Made by a program: the position numbers and the translations under genes
Part shown: positions 16,384 to 24,486 of the stretch, piece by piece
Layout of the letters: every line of letters starts with the position of its first letter
How positions within the stretch are numbered: position 1 is the stretch's first letter
Notes under the pieces: generated by a model
Databases searched by the model: none
The model's input: only the letters and a program-made list of their open reading frames with translations
What the model was told of the DNA's origin: nothing
From: an uncultured Bacteroidia bacterium
GTDB taxonomy: Bacteria; Bacteroidota; Bacteroidia; Bacteroidales; F082
DNA: 36,850 nt
Direction of reading: 5' to 3'
Assembly: GCA_902791165.1 (NCBI GenBank)
Contig: CADAVB010000025.1
Location: 1 to 36,850 of the forward strand

Positions 16384-16545
16384 TAGTTGCGCAAAAAAAC
16401 ATTTCAAAAATCGCCAAAAAAGTATTCAACAATCATTGTTAATAACTTGATAAGTGTTTGCAAATGAGTTTTTTGAAGCAACATAACAAGAATTCTTCAT
16501 GGCGACCATTTCCAATCTGAATGTTTCTATGTCTGAAAAATGTAG

Positions 16546-16553
16546 TATCTTTG
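16546..16553 (+). promoter_or_regulatory. -7 element for the lipoprotein-mutL operon
   Basis: TATCTTTG fits TAnnTTTG and lies 22 nt before the ATG at 16576. It likely drives the closely spaced genes up to mutL. Confidence 0.5.
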
Positions 16554-16575
16554 AAGCCTCAAAACCAAACGCACT

Positions 16576-16962
16576 ATGAAAAGACTACTCATTTGTATGG
16601 TTATAACTTCCATGATTTCAGTGCTTTGCTCGTGCAGCACTTCGCATACGAAGGCTTTTAGAACCATGCAGCAGGAAATGACCGACCTAGAGAAGACCAT
16701 CAACGCGACCGAAGACTGCGACGACTTGCAGATGTTGAGTTTCAGTATTTTGGGATTGCGTTCCGATTTGACCAACCTCGTGCAGGACGATGCTTCGCTG
16801 AAAGAATCCGAGGCCGATGAATTGATGCAAATGATTGAGCGTACCGAGCAACTCTGGACGGGCCGACGTCAAACGCTCGGATGTAGCCAAACCGAAATCG
16901 AAGGCGACGAACTCGACACTTCAGGCGAGGAAGACGGTTATAACGGCGGCAATAGCAATTGA
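16576..16962 (+). CDS. Small predicted lipoprotein
   Basis: The 128-residue protein has a lipoprotein signal peptide with lipobox LCSC (Cys20). A helical, acidic domain follows (AFRTMQQEMTDLEKTIN...LMQMIERTEQLW), then a low-complexity acidic tail (EGDELDTSGEEDGYNGGNSN). I do not recognise the family. It is the first gene of a run with the one-TM protein (22 bp downstream) and mutL, which may reflect shared transcription only. Confidence 0.7.
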   Translation: MKRLLICMVITSMISVLCSCSTSHTKAFRTMQQEMTDLEKTINATEDCDDLQMLSFSILGLRSDLTNLVQDDASLKESEADELMQMIERTEQLWTGRRQTLGCSQTEIEGDELDTSGEEDGYNGGNSN

Positions 16963-16984
16963 TACATATTAATATATAGCACAC

Positions 16985-17293
16985 ATGGGATTCTTTTATA
17001 AACATAACCCGAAGAAATTCAACTACATCCCCCGTTATTTCGACCCCGACAAGGAAGCTTGGGAGAAGAAAAAGGCCGAGCTGGGCTACGACGCCAAATT
17101 GAGCCACGAAGACCAACTGCGCATGAAAATGCGCCGCAGTTGGGGCACGGCCAAAGAAGAGGAAAGCGCAGAGGAACGCCGCGCCAAGACCATACGCCGT
17201 ATCGTACTCGGCGCGTTCGTGGCGTTAGTGTTCTATTTTGTATTCTGCACTCCTCTGATGACAAACATCGTTAGCGGCTTGATGGGAAAATAA
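16985..17293 (+). CDS. Small single-TM protein upstream of mutL
   Basis: This 102-residue protein has a basic, aromatic N-terminus (MGFFYKHNPKKFNYIPRYFD) and a charged helical middle rich in Lys, Arg and Glu (about 25-68). One C-terminal membrane helix follows (about 70-92, IVLGAFVALVFYFVFCTPLM). It resembles a small hypothetical protein I recall next to mutL in other Bacteroidales; that is from memory and unverified. Only 3 bp separate its stop from the mutL ATG, so the two are translationally close. The function is unknown. Confidence 0.75.
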   Translation: MGFFYKHNPKKFNYIPRYFDPDKEAWEKKKAELGYDAKLSHEDQLRMKMRRSWGTAKEEESAEERRAKTIRRIVLGAFVALVFYFVFCTPLMTNIVSGLMGK

Positions 17294-17296
17294 ACT

Positions 17297-19126
17297 ATGC
17301 TCGACGTCATCAAATTAATGCCCGATAGCGTTGCCAACCAGATTGCGGCAGGGGAGGTGATACAACGTCCCGCCTCGGCCGTCAAAGAGTTGATGGAGAA
17401 CGCATTGGATGCCGGCGCCACCCAAATCGACTTGGTGGTGAAAGACGCTGGCAAGGCACTTATTATGGTGATTGACAACGGCTGTGGAATGTCGGAAACC
17501 GACGCGAGAATGTGTTTCGAGCGTCATGCCACTTCCAAGATTACTTGTGCCGAAGACCTCTTCGCCATCCGCACGATGGGCTTCCGTGGCGAAGCCTTGG
17601 CCAGCATCGCGGCCATCGCGCAAGTAGAATTGAAAACACGCCGCAAGGAAGACGAAGTAGGCGTGAGAATCATCAACGAAGGCTCGGTGGTCAAGGAACA
17701 AACCCTTGTGCCTATGCAACCTGGCACGACATTCAGCATCAAGAACCTGTTTTTCAACGTTCCCGCACGACGCAATTTCCTCAAGTCGCCGCAGGCCGAA
17801 ATGCGACACATCGTGGAAGAGTTTACCCGCGTCACCTTGATAAACCCCGAAGTGGGATTCACCCTCACCAGCGACGGGAAAGAGTTGTATCATCTTTATC
17901 CTGGCTCTCTCAAGCAACGTATCATGGGATTGTTCGGAAGCAACTATGAAGAAAAACTGCTGCCCGTCCATCAGGACTCGGAACGGGTGAGCATTCATGG
18001 CTTCATCGTTAAAGCGGAATATGCCAAAAAAACACGCGGCGAACAGTATTTCTTTGTAAACAAGCGCTTTATCAAGCACGCATATCTGCATCACGCCATC
18101 GAAAACGCCTTTTTGGAGATGATTCCCAAAGACAGTTTCCCGGGATATTTCCTCAACATTGAGGTTGATCCAGCCGACATCGATGTCAACATCCATCCGA
18201 CCAAGGCGGAAGTCAATTTCCTGGATACCAAATTGGTGTATGCCGTGCTTCATGCCGCCGTCAGGAAAGCCATCGGGCAACACAATCTTTCGCCGACCAT
18301 CGATTTCAGCGAATCGCCCGACCTCAACATCGACTTTGGCGAGGTGTCGAAAAACGCCCGCCCATTGGTCGTACCGGAAGTGGGTTTCGACGCATCCTAC
18401 AATCCTTTTAAGGCAATGCAGTCGAACCAAGATGTCAAACCGCAATGGAACGACTTTTCGCAACACAGGCCTAAAGCCTCGGGAGATTGGCGTCAGTTGT
18501 ACGGCGAACGCACCGACCTTCCCATTAATAAAATAGGTGAGGAAGAGGAAAAGGTGGTGGACGACCCATGCCAATACATTCAGGTGAACCAGTCTTACAT
18601 TGTTACTACCGTGAAGTCGGGCCTTTTGGTAATCGACCAGCAGTTGGCCCACAGTCGCGTGTTGTTTGAGAAGTACCTGAAACAGATGGAGAGCCATAGC
18701 GGCGTTTCGCAACAGGAATTGTTCCCCCAGGCTATGTCGCTGCATCCCAACGACGCTTCGCTACTCAAAGAAATCATGCCCGAATTGGAGGCCATCGGCT
18801 TTGTGCTGGAGCAGGTCAATCCCACGACGTTCATGATAAACGGTACGCCCGCCGATTCGGCCGGATGCAATGCGGTGGAGCTGGTCGAGAAGATTTTGGA
18901 GAACCACAAAATAAACCGCAGTGATTTGCAGTTAGATAGAAAGCTGGAACTGGCCAAGACCTTATCGGCGCAGTTGTCCATCAAGGCGCAGACGAGGCTT
19001 ACTGAAAAAGAAATGCAAAACCTTGTGGACCAATTGTTTGCTTGCAATGTGGCCGAGGTAGCGCCCAACGGAAAAAAGATATTTGTTATTATGAGTTTGG
19101 AGGATATTAAGGGGAGGTTTGGATAG
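17297..19126 (+). CDS. mutL: DNA mismatch repair protein MutL
   Basis: The 609-residue protein has the GHKL ATPase motifs in order: ELMENALDAGATQIDL (motif I, catalytic Glu), DNGCGM (motif II) and TMGFRGEALASIAA (motif III). The transducer domain and a linker (about 330-415) follow, then the dimerisation/endonuclease-like C-terminal domain. MutL couples MutS mismatch recognition to downstream excision. The region equivalent to the DQHAxxE endonuclease motif reads DQQLAHSRVLFEKY, lacking the His and the metal-binding Glu spacing, and the C-terminal CPHGRP-like motif reads VAPNGKK. Nicking activity is therefore doubtful from sequence alone. It is third in a run of closely spaced genes. Confidence 0.95.
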   Translation: MLDVIKLMPDSVANQIAAGEVIQRPASAVKELMENALDAGATQIDLVVKDAGKALIMVIDNGCGMSETDARMCFERHATSKITCAEDLFAIRTMGFRGEALASIAAIAQVELKTRRKEDEVGVRIINEGSVVKEQTLVPMQPGTTFSIKNLFFNVPARRNFLKSPQAEMRHIVEEFTRVTLINPEVGFTLTSDGKELYHLYPGSLKQRIMGLFGSNYEEKLLPVHQDSERVSIHGFIVKAEYAKKTRGEQYFFVNKRFIKHAYLHHAIENAFLEMIPKDSFPGYFLNIEVDPADIDVNIHPTKAEVNFLDTKLVYAVLHAAVRKAIGQHNLSPTIDFSESPDLNIDFGEVSKNARPLVVPEVGFDASYNPFKAMQSNQDVKPQWNDFSQHRPKASGDWRQLYGERTDLPINKIGEEEEKVVDDPCQYIQVNQSYIVTTVKSGLLVIDQQLAHSRVLFEKYLKQMESHSGVSQQELFPQAMSLHPNDASLLKEIMPELEAIGFVLEQVNPTTFMINGTPADSAGCNAVELVEKILENHKINRSDLQLDRKLELAKTLSAQLSIKAQTRLTEKEMQNLVDQLFACNVAEVAPNGKKIFVIMSLEDIKGRFG

Positions 19127-19131
19127 AGTGT

Positions 19132-19224
19132 GGAGTTAGGAGTTAGGAGTAGGAGGTTTTGTAGGGACGCAATGCTTGCGTCCGAAATCTTGAAATCTTG
19201 AAATCTTGAAATTTTGAAATCTTT
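19132..19224. repeat. Composite heptad-palindrome-octad repeat, copy A
   Basis: Three parts lie in order: GGAGTTA heptamers (19132-19157), a perfect palindrome GGACGCAATGCTTGCGTCC (19165-19183) preceded by GTAG, and five 8-bp units of AAATCTTG type (19185-19224). The same order occurs at 35765-35870. It fills the spacer between mutL and the rhomboid gene; I see no clear TAnnTTTG promoter for the latter. Confidence 0.8.
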
Positions 19225-19252
19225 AATTTTTTATATCTTTAAATCACAATAA

Positions 19253-20182
19253 ATGAACGAACAATACAGCCCAACGGGATTCAAGGTTTTACCGACAGTG
19301 GTGAAGAACTTGTTGATCATCAATGTTTTGATGTATTTGGCGACCATCACGCTAACCCGTTTCAATATCGATTTGAGCGCCATGCTCGGTCTGCATTTTT
19401 ACAAGGCGTCGCATTTTAGGGTGTACCAATTGGTTACATATATGTTTATGCATGCCAACTTCGGTCACCTATTTTTCAATATGTTTGCGCTGTGGATGTT
19501 CGGCAACACGCTCGAGAACCTTTGGGGGTCAAAGCGTTTCCTGCTGTTCTACATGGTGTGCGGTATCGGGGCTGGATTGTGCCAAGAGCTGGTGCAATAC
19601 ATCCAGTATTCCCATTCCTTGGTCGATTTTGACAAAGTGAATCTTGGTGGACAAATCGTAACGATGGATGCCTATCTGAACATGATGAACACCGTGGGCG
19701 CGTCGGGTGCCGTTTATGGCCTGCTTTTGGCTTTCGGCATGACCTTCCCCAACTCCATGATTTATCTGTATTTCCTTTTTCCCATCAAAGCCAAGTGGTT
19801 TGTGGTCGGTTATGCCGTCCTTGAACTGGTGAGTGGACTGACGGGCACGAGCAACGTGGCGCATTTCGCCCACCTTGGCGGTATGCTGTTCGGCCTTGGT
19901 CTGATATTGTACTGGCGCAAGCACGGTATGTGCGGACCGAATTTTGACTTGAAGAAATGGAAGGGATGGTTTTGGAGATGGAAGGAAAAAAGAAACATGG
20001 AATACACGCCCTTCGAAGAGGTGAAAGATGAGCCGAAAGTGCCTCGCGACGATGGCGAATACAATCGTCAAAAGGCTGAAAAAGAGCGCGATGTGGATGC
20101 CATCTTGGACAAGATTTCCAAAAACGGATACGCTAGTCTGACCGATGAGGAAAAAGAGTTTCTGTTTAAAAACAGCAAGTGA
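19253..20182 (+). CDS. Rhomboid-family intramembrane serine protease
   Basis: The 309-residue protein has six or more membrane helices and the rhomboid catalytic set: HANFGHLFFN (oxyanion His67/Asn76 region), nucleophile Ser151 in GASGAVYG, and general base His207 in HFAHLGG. It cleaves membrane-anchored substrates within the inner membrane. A cytosolic C-terminal tail (about 225-309) is basic, then acidic, and ends in a helical DAILDKISKNGYASLTDEEK segment seen in many Bacteroidetes rhomboids. An EEP-fold gene starts one base after its stop, an arrangement I recall as frequent in Bacteroidales. Confidence 0.92.
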   Translation: MNEQYSPTGFKVLPTVVKNLLIINVLMYLATITLTRFNIDLSAMLGLHFYKASHFRVYQLVTYMFMHANFGHLFFNMFALWMFGNTLENLWGSKRFLLFYMVCGIGAGLCQELVQYIQYSHSLVDFDKVNLGGQIVTMDAYLNMMNTVGASGAVYGLLLAFGMTFPNSMIYLYFLFPIKAKWFVVGYAVLELVSGLTGTSNVAHFAHLGGMLFGLGLILYWRKHGMCGPNFDLKKWKGWFWRWKEKRNMEYTPFEEVKDEPKVPRDDGEYNRQKAEKERDVDAILDKISKNGYASLTDEEKEFLFKNSK

Positions 20183-20183
20183 C

Positions 20184-21287
20184 ATGGAAAAGAGAGAACG
20201 CGGGTTTTTCGGGAAATTGTTGGTGCTTGTTTTTGCGCTTTTGGCTTTCATCGGACTGGTTGCCATGACCTTAAGCGTTGCCAGCCCTTACATTGACCCG
20301 AAACGCATTAACTGGATGCCGTTTTTCGGTCTGGCGTTTTGGGAGATTTTTATCTTCAATGTCTTGGTATTCATTGCTTTGTTGTTGCTTTGGTCGCGCA
20401 AGGTGTGGATAGCGGTATTGGCTCTTGTAATCGCTATTCCGGGATTGAAGAAGTCGTATTCTATTGGTAGTCAAGTGAATGAAGACAGTTTTCTGCGCCT
20501 GATGACTTATAATGTGCACCATTTCAGGCATGTTGATGGCGAAACCGACAAGGAAAGCCATGCCTTTCAAGTGATTGACAAGATTCGGGAGCAAAATCCC
20601 GATGTGCTTTGCTGTCAGGAATTTGGTGTCTATCAAAAAGGAGTGTCGCGGGTCAAAGCAATTGAAAGATTTGCGCAAAATGCTGGTTTTCAATATGTTT
20701 ATTATAACAAAAAACGCGCATACGGTGGCAATGTCATTTTTTCCAAGTTTCCGCTGACCAAGGTGGAGTCGGAAACAGGTTTGGGCAAGGAAATCACGTC
20801 GGGCATATTGGTGTCCGTCGATGCGGGCGAAAAAGGGCAGTTCTACCTTGCTAATCTGCACTTGCTTTCTTATAACGTTTCGGACAGTGAGATTGATGTT
20901 TTGACCAGTTCTACCGAGCTGCGCAACCAGTTTGATACGGTGGGAATGTCGGTGGTGCGAAAGCTGAAATACGCCTTCGAACGCCGCAGCGACGAAATCG
21001 CGATGATTTTGGAATCTTTGAAGCCCTTGGATGGCCCAATTGTGGTATGTGGCGACTTTAACGATACGCCTATGTCTTTCATTTACAAACAGATGCAGGA
21101 TGCAGGCTTCGTGGATTCGTTCACCAAAGTCGGACGCGGCATCAAACCGACCTACGCGGGAAAACTGCCTCTGATGCGCATCGACTATATTTGGGGTAAC
21201 GATGGAGTTAAACCATTGAAATTCAAACGATTTAAAAATAAGTCATCTGACCATTACCCCATTATGTTGGATCTCAAAATACAATGA
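20184..21287 (+). CDS. Membrane-anchored endonuclease/exonuclease/phosphatase-fold protein
   Basis: This 367-residue protein begins with two or three membrane helices (about 10-32, 46-66, 68-85). An EEP domain facing the periplasm follows, with motifs LMTYNVHHF, the metal-binding Glu in VLCCQEFGV, VCGDFNDTP and SSDHYPIMLDL. The substrate may be a phosphodiester in lipid or nucleic acid; it cannot be decided here. The ATG at 20184 (MEKRERGFFG) is chosen: it is one base after the rhomboid stop and yields a proper N-terminal membrane anchor, whereas the longer frame overlaps the rhomboid gene. Confidence 0.85.
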   Translation: MEKRERGFFGKLLVLVFALLAFIGLVAMTLSVASPYIDPKRINWMPFFGLAFWEIFIFNVLVFIALLLLWSRKVWIAVLALVIAIPGLKKSYSIGSQVNEDSFLRLMTYNVHHFRHVDGETDKESHAFQVIDKIREQNPDVLCCQEFGVYQKGVSRVKAIERFAQNAGFQYVYYNKKRAYGGNVIFSKFPLTKVESETGLGKEITSGILVSVDAGEKGQFYLANLHLLSYNVSDSEIDVLTSSTELRNQFDTVGMSVVRKLKYAFERRSDEIAMILESLKPLDGPIVVCGDFNDTPMSFIYKQMQDAGFVDSFTKVGRGIKPTYAGKLPLMRIDYIWGNDGVKPLKFKRFKNKSSDHYPIMLDLKIQ

Positions 21288-21299
21288 ACAACGTTTTGT

Positions 21300-21321
21300 G
21301 GGCAGACACGTGGGTCTGCCC
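21300..21321. repeat. Palindrome GGGCAGAC...GTCTGCCC
   Basis: 8-bp arms (21300-21307 and 21314-21321) enclose a 6-bp centre and are followed by CCCTAC, so the minus strand reads GTAGGGGGCAGAC. It shares the GTAG border with the palindromes at 2187, 2853, 19165 and 35812. It fills most of the spacer between the EEP gene and glmM. Confidence 0.65.
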
Positions 21322-21354
21322 CCTACAACAATAAAAACTAAACACTATATCAAT

Positions 21355-22737
21355 ATGACATTAATCAAATCCATTTCCGGCATTCGTGGCACCATCGGGG
21401 GGCAGCCGGGCGATAACTTGACTCCGATAGACATGGTGAAATTCACCGCCGCTTTCGTGAAATTTGTGCAACACCGTGGCGTGAAGCGCCCCAAAATCGT
21501 CGTCGGTCGCGACGCACGCCTCTCGGGATTCCTTGTGAATCAAGTGGTTTGTGGAACTTTGCAGGCTATGGGCGCAGATGTTTTGGACATTGGCCTCAGC
21601 ACCACGCCAACCACCGAAATAGCCGTTACAGGCTTGAAAGCCGATGCGGGCATCATCCTCACGGCGAGCCATAACCCCGCCCAGTGGAACGCGCTGAAAC
21701 TCCTCAATGAGAAGGGCGAGTTCATCTCCGCCGCCGAAGGCGCATGGCTCTTGGAAGTGGCCGAAAAAGACGATTTCGAGTTTGTTCCGATTGAGCAAAT
21801 TGGTAGTTATCAGCAAATTGACGGCTGGATGGACAAGCACGTCGAGATGGTGTGCCAACTGCCTTTGGTGAACAAGGAAGTCATCGCGAAGGCCAATTTC
21901 AAGGTGGCTGTGGATGCAGTCAATTCGACGGGCGGCATCGCCATCCCGAAGATGCTGCGTGCTCTCGGCGTGAAGGAAGTGCTCGAACTCAACTGCGAGC
22001 CGACGGGCAAATTCGCCCATACGCCCGAACCCTTGGCCCAAAACCTCACCGACATCTGCCGCTTCGTCAAGGAGCAGGGCTGCGACTTCGGCGTGGTCGT
22101 CGATCCTGATGTGGACCGCCTCGTGTTCGTCAAAGAGGACGGCGAATTGTTCGGCGAGGAATACACTTTGGTTTCCGTGGCCGACTTCATTTTGAATCAC
22201 ACGCCTGGCCCCACAGTGAGCAATCTGTCTTCAACCAGAGCTTTAAGAGATGTAACTCAAAATCATGGACAACAATACTTTGCTGCTGCGGTAGGAGAGG
22301 TGAACGTGGTCGAAAAGATGAAGGAAGTCGGCGCGGTCATCGGCGGCGAAGGCAACGGTGGTGTCATCTACCCCGAACTCCACTATGGCCGCGATGCGCT
22401 TGTGGGTACGGCCTTGTTCCTCACGCAGTTAGCCGAAAAGAAGGTGAAATGCTCCGAACTGAAAAAAGAATATCCGGCTTATTTTATGTCGAAGAACAAA
22501 ATCCAGCTCACACCCACTACTGATGTGGACGGTATCTTGGTGGAATTTGCAGAAAAGTTTAAGAATGAGCAAGTTACTACCATCGATGGCGTAAAAATCG
22601 ACTTCGCTGAAGGCTGGGTGCACCTGCGCAAGTCGAACACCGAGCCTATCATCCGCATCTATTCAGAAGGCAAGACCGAAGCCGAGGCCGAACGCTTTGC
22701 CGAGATGATTTTGGATGAAGCCCAAAAGATGGTGTAA
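21355..22737 (+). CDS. glmM: Phosphoglucosamine mutase
   Basis: The 460-residue alpha-D-phosphohexomutase has the phosphoserine site TASHNP (Ser105), the Mg-binding DPDVDR loop, the sugar-binding GEGNGG motif, and the phosphate-binding RKSNTEPIIRIY loop near the C-terminus. The length and N-terminus (MTLIKSISGIRGTIGG) fit the Bacteroidetes GlmM group, which makes glucosamine-1-phosphate for peptidoglycan and LPS precursors. A phosphomannomutase/phosphoglucomutase role cannot be excluded. I chose the ATG at 21355; the longer frame starts inside the palindrome at 21300-21321. Confidence 0.85.
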   Translation: MTLIKSISGIRGTIGGQPGDNLTPIDMVKFTAAFVKFVQHRGVKRPKIVVGRDARLSGFLVNQVVCGTLQAMGADVLDIGLSTTPTTEIAVTGLKADAGIILTASHNPAQWNALKLLNEKGEFISAAEGAWLLEVAEKDDFEFVPIEQIGSYQQIDGWMDKHVEMVCQLPLVNKEVIAKANFKVAVDAVNSTGGIAIPKMLRALGVKEVLELNCEPTGKFAHTPEPLAQNLTDICRFVKEQGCDFGVVVDPDVDRLVFVKEDGELFGEEYTLVSVADFILNHTPGPTVSNLSSTRALRDVTQNHGQQYFAAAVGEVNVVEKMKEVGAVIGGEGNGGVIYPELHYGRDALVGTALFLTQLAEKKVKCSELKKEYPAYFMSKNKIQLTPTTDVDGILVEFAEKFKNEQVTTIDGVKIDFAEGWVHLRKSNTEPIIRIYSEGKTEAEAERFAEMILDEAQKMV

Positions 22738-22808
22738 GATTTTTACGTGCATAAATTTAATAAAATCAATAGTTTAATAATCTTAATTTTAACTAAAACT
22801 TTAACAAG

Positions 22809-23582
22809 ATGAAAAAAGTAATGAGAATGGTTGTGCTGTCCGCCATGCTGTTTTGGGGCGCACAGGCCATGGCCCAGACCCGTGGCGCCATCTTTTTTGG
22901 CGCTTCGATTCCGACAGGCGATTTCGGCAAGTTCGACAACATGAATGATTTCGCATTGACCACGACCGATGCCACCTATGCAGGTGCTGCAGTCGGATTC
23001 AACGCTGGCATCAAATGGTACTTTAACGTTGGCGTGAAAGGCCTTGGTGCAATGCTCTCCATCGACGGCTTCTACAATTCCTCCAACTCAGACCTGAAAA
23101 CTGCCTATCGTTCTGGTGAAGTGGAGAACAACTACGGTTTTTTGAGTGGCAGTTCCAAATACAACTCCACACCCAAATTGATTAATCTGCCTGCCATGCT
23201 CGGCGTGAACTACATTTATGAAATCAATCCCCAGTTTTCGGTGTATGCTGAAACGGGTCTTGGTGGCAACTACCGTATGATAACCACCAAGGAGCATGTT
23301 GGTAAACTTGAAGTGCTTGGCATAGAAACTCAACAAACAACCACCCAAAAATATGACGGAGCTTTCAGCTTCGCATGGCAAATTGGTGCCGGCGTCGAAG
23401 TGGCCAAGAATCTGTTGATTGGTGCCAGTTTCTATGATTTGGGCAAAGCAGAGGTGAAAGGCGACCAGACCGTCAAACGTAAAACAAACCTCAACAATAC
23501 GACGACCACCGAGGAGAATTACCTCACCTTTGGCACTGTTCGTCCGAAGATGTTTTTGGTTCGTGTCGGCTTCAGCTTCTGA
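22809..23582 (+). CDS. Outer-membrane beta-barrel protein
   Basis: The 257-residue protein has a signal peptide (MKKVMRMVVLSAMLFWGAQAMAQ) followed by alternating amphipathic strands (GAIFFGASIPTGDFG, GAAVGFNAGIKWYFNVG, YAETGLGGNYRM, GAGVEVAKNLLIGASFYDLG). It ends in FLVRVGFSF with the terminal aromatic typical of outer-membrane barrels. It looks like an eight-to-ten-stranded OmpA/OmpW-type porin-family barrel; cargo or partner is unknown. No TAnnTTTG is visible in the 71-bp AT-rich spacer, so it may be read through from glmM. Confidence 0.8.
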   Translation: MKKVMRMVVLSAMLFWGAQAMAQTRGAIFFGASIPTGDFGKFDNMNDFALTTTDATYAGAAVGFNAGIKWYFNVGVKGLGAMLSIDGFYNSSNSDLKTAYRSGEVENNYGFLSGSSKYNSTPKLINLPAMLGVNYIYEINPQFSVYAETGLGGNYRMITTKEHVGKLEVLGIETQQTTTQKYDGAFSFAWQIGAGVEVAKNLLIGASFYDLGKAEVKGDQTVKRKTNLNNTTTTEENYLTFGTVRPKMFLVRVGFSF

Positions 23583-23585
23583 TTA

Positions 23586-24485
23586 TCAGAATATTTTGAA
23601 TAGAGAAGGGCGGAGCTCCGGATGGACTGGAGTTCCGCTTTTTATGTTGTGTTGCGCTGCTTTCAGTCCCCATTCAACGGCCTCTTTTCCTCCCAAACCA
23701 CTGGCATGAGCATGGATTACCCCAGCAAAAAACGCATCGCCAGATCCAGTTACATTGACGACCTCTACTGGCAAAGAAGGGAATAAAACAGGTTTGTTTT
23801 CAGTGCAATAGATAGCACCATTTGAACCCATTGTTAAAAACATATTGCTTATTCCTTTGTTGTTCAGTGTTTTGTATGATTCAAAAGCGTCGTTTTCGCC
23901 CGTCATGGCTTGGGCTTCTCCAAGGTTGCATTTCAAGGCGAAAAGCGTTTTTTTCTTTGACTTTTCCAACGCTTCAATGATGCGCACGGCTCTTTTGGGC
24001 GACACGGCGTCCAGATAGAGCGGTGCTTCGCAATGGTCGATGAGATGGGCGAGGGCATCGGAGGTCAGAAGGGTGTCGGCGACCACGATTTCAGCGCGGT
24101 CGATGTCGTCCATCTTGGGCGCGAGCCAGTCCAAATCCATGCGGTCGTTGAGGCCGACATCGGAGTGGGCCGACTGCATATTGCCTGTTTCGTCGTTGAA
24201 ACTGAGGAAGATAGGGCTTTGCTCCTGTGCAAAGACCGACGACAGCGACAGGTCGATGCCGAAACTGCGACATTCGTCGGCCATGCCTTGTGCGAAATCG
24301 TCGCCGCCCAATATCGTCATCAGACTCACTTGATGACCCAAGAGGCAGAGGTTGTGGGCGATGTTGCGAGCCACGCCGCCGTGATGGAAACGGATGCGGG
24401 CAGGTGTGCAGCCAAGTGAGGTACCGTTGCCCTGCGGAACAACGGAAATGTCGATGTTGGCTTCGCCTATGACGGTGATTTTCAT
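23586..24485 (-). CDS. PfkB-family carbohydrate/nucleoside kinase, pseudouridine kinase-like
   Basis: The 299-residue ribokinase-fold protein has the N-terminal substrate motif GGVARNIAHNLCLLG (36-50) and the C-terminal anion-hole/catalytic motif VTGSGDAFFAG with Asp250. GGV.RNIA.NL resembles pseudouridine kinases, which phosphorylate pseudouridine for degradation. However, psuG is not adjacent, so another nucleoside or sugar is possible. It starts one base after the recR stop and is surely cotranscribed with it. Its last codons overlap the terminator of the convergent barrel gene. Confidence 0.75.
   Translation of the reverse strand: MKITVIGEANIDISVVPQGNGTSLGCTPARIRFHHGGVARNIAHNLCLLGHQVSLMTILGGDDFAQGMADECRSFGIDLSLSSVFAQEQSPIFLSFNDETGNMQSAHSDVGLNDRMDLDWLAPKMDDIDRAEIVVADTLLTSDALAHLIDHCEAPLYLDAVSPKRAVRIIEALEKSKKKTLFALKCNLGEAQAMTGENDAFESYKTLNNKGISNMFLTMGSNGAIYCTENKPVLFPSLPVEVVNVTGSGDAFFAGVIHAHASGLGGKEAVEWGLKAAQHNIKSGTPVHPELRPSLFKIF
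23610..23643 (+). terminator. Terminator of the beta-barrel gene, inside the pfkB-family coding end
   Basis: A 10-bp stem GCGGAGCTCC / GGAGTTCCGC (one G-U pair) spans 23610-23638 and is followed by TTTTT. It lies 28 bp past the barrel-gene stop but within the C-terminal codons (PVHPELRP) of the opposite-strand kinase. Confidence 0.75.
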
Positions 24486-24486
24486 G

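Noticed and set aside
17315-18745. 476-residue minus-strand open frame opposite mutL
   Set aside because: The plus strand encodes an unmistakable MutL with all ATPase motifs. The antisense frame has no recognisable domain and arises from codon bias.
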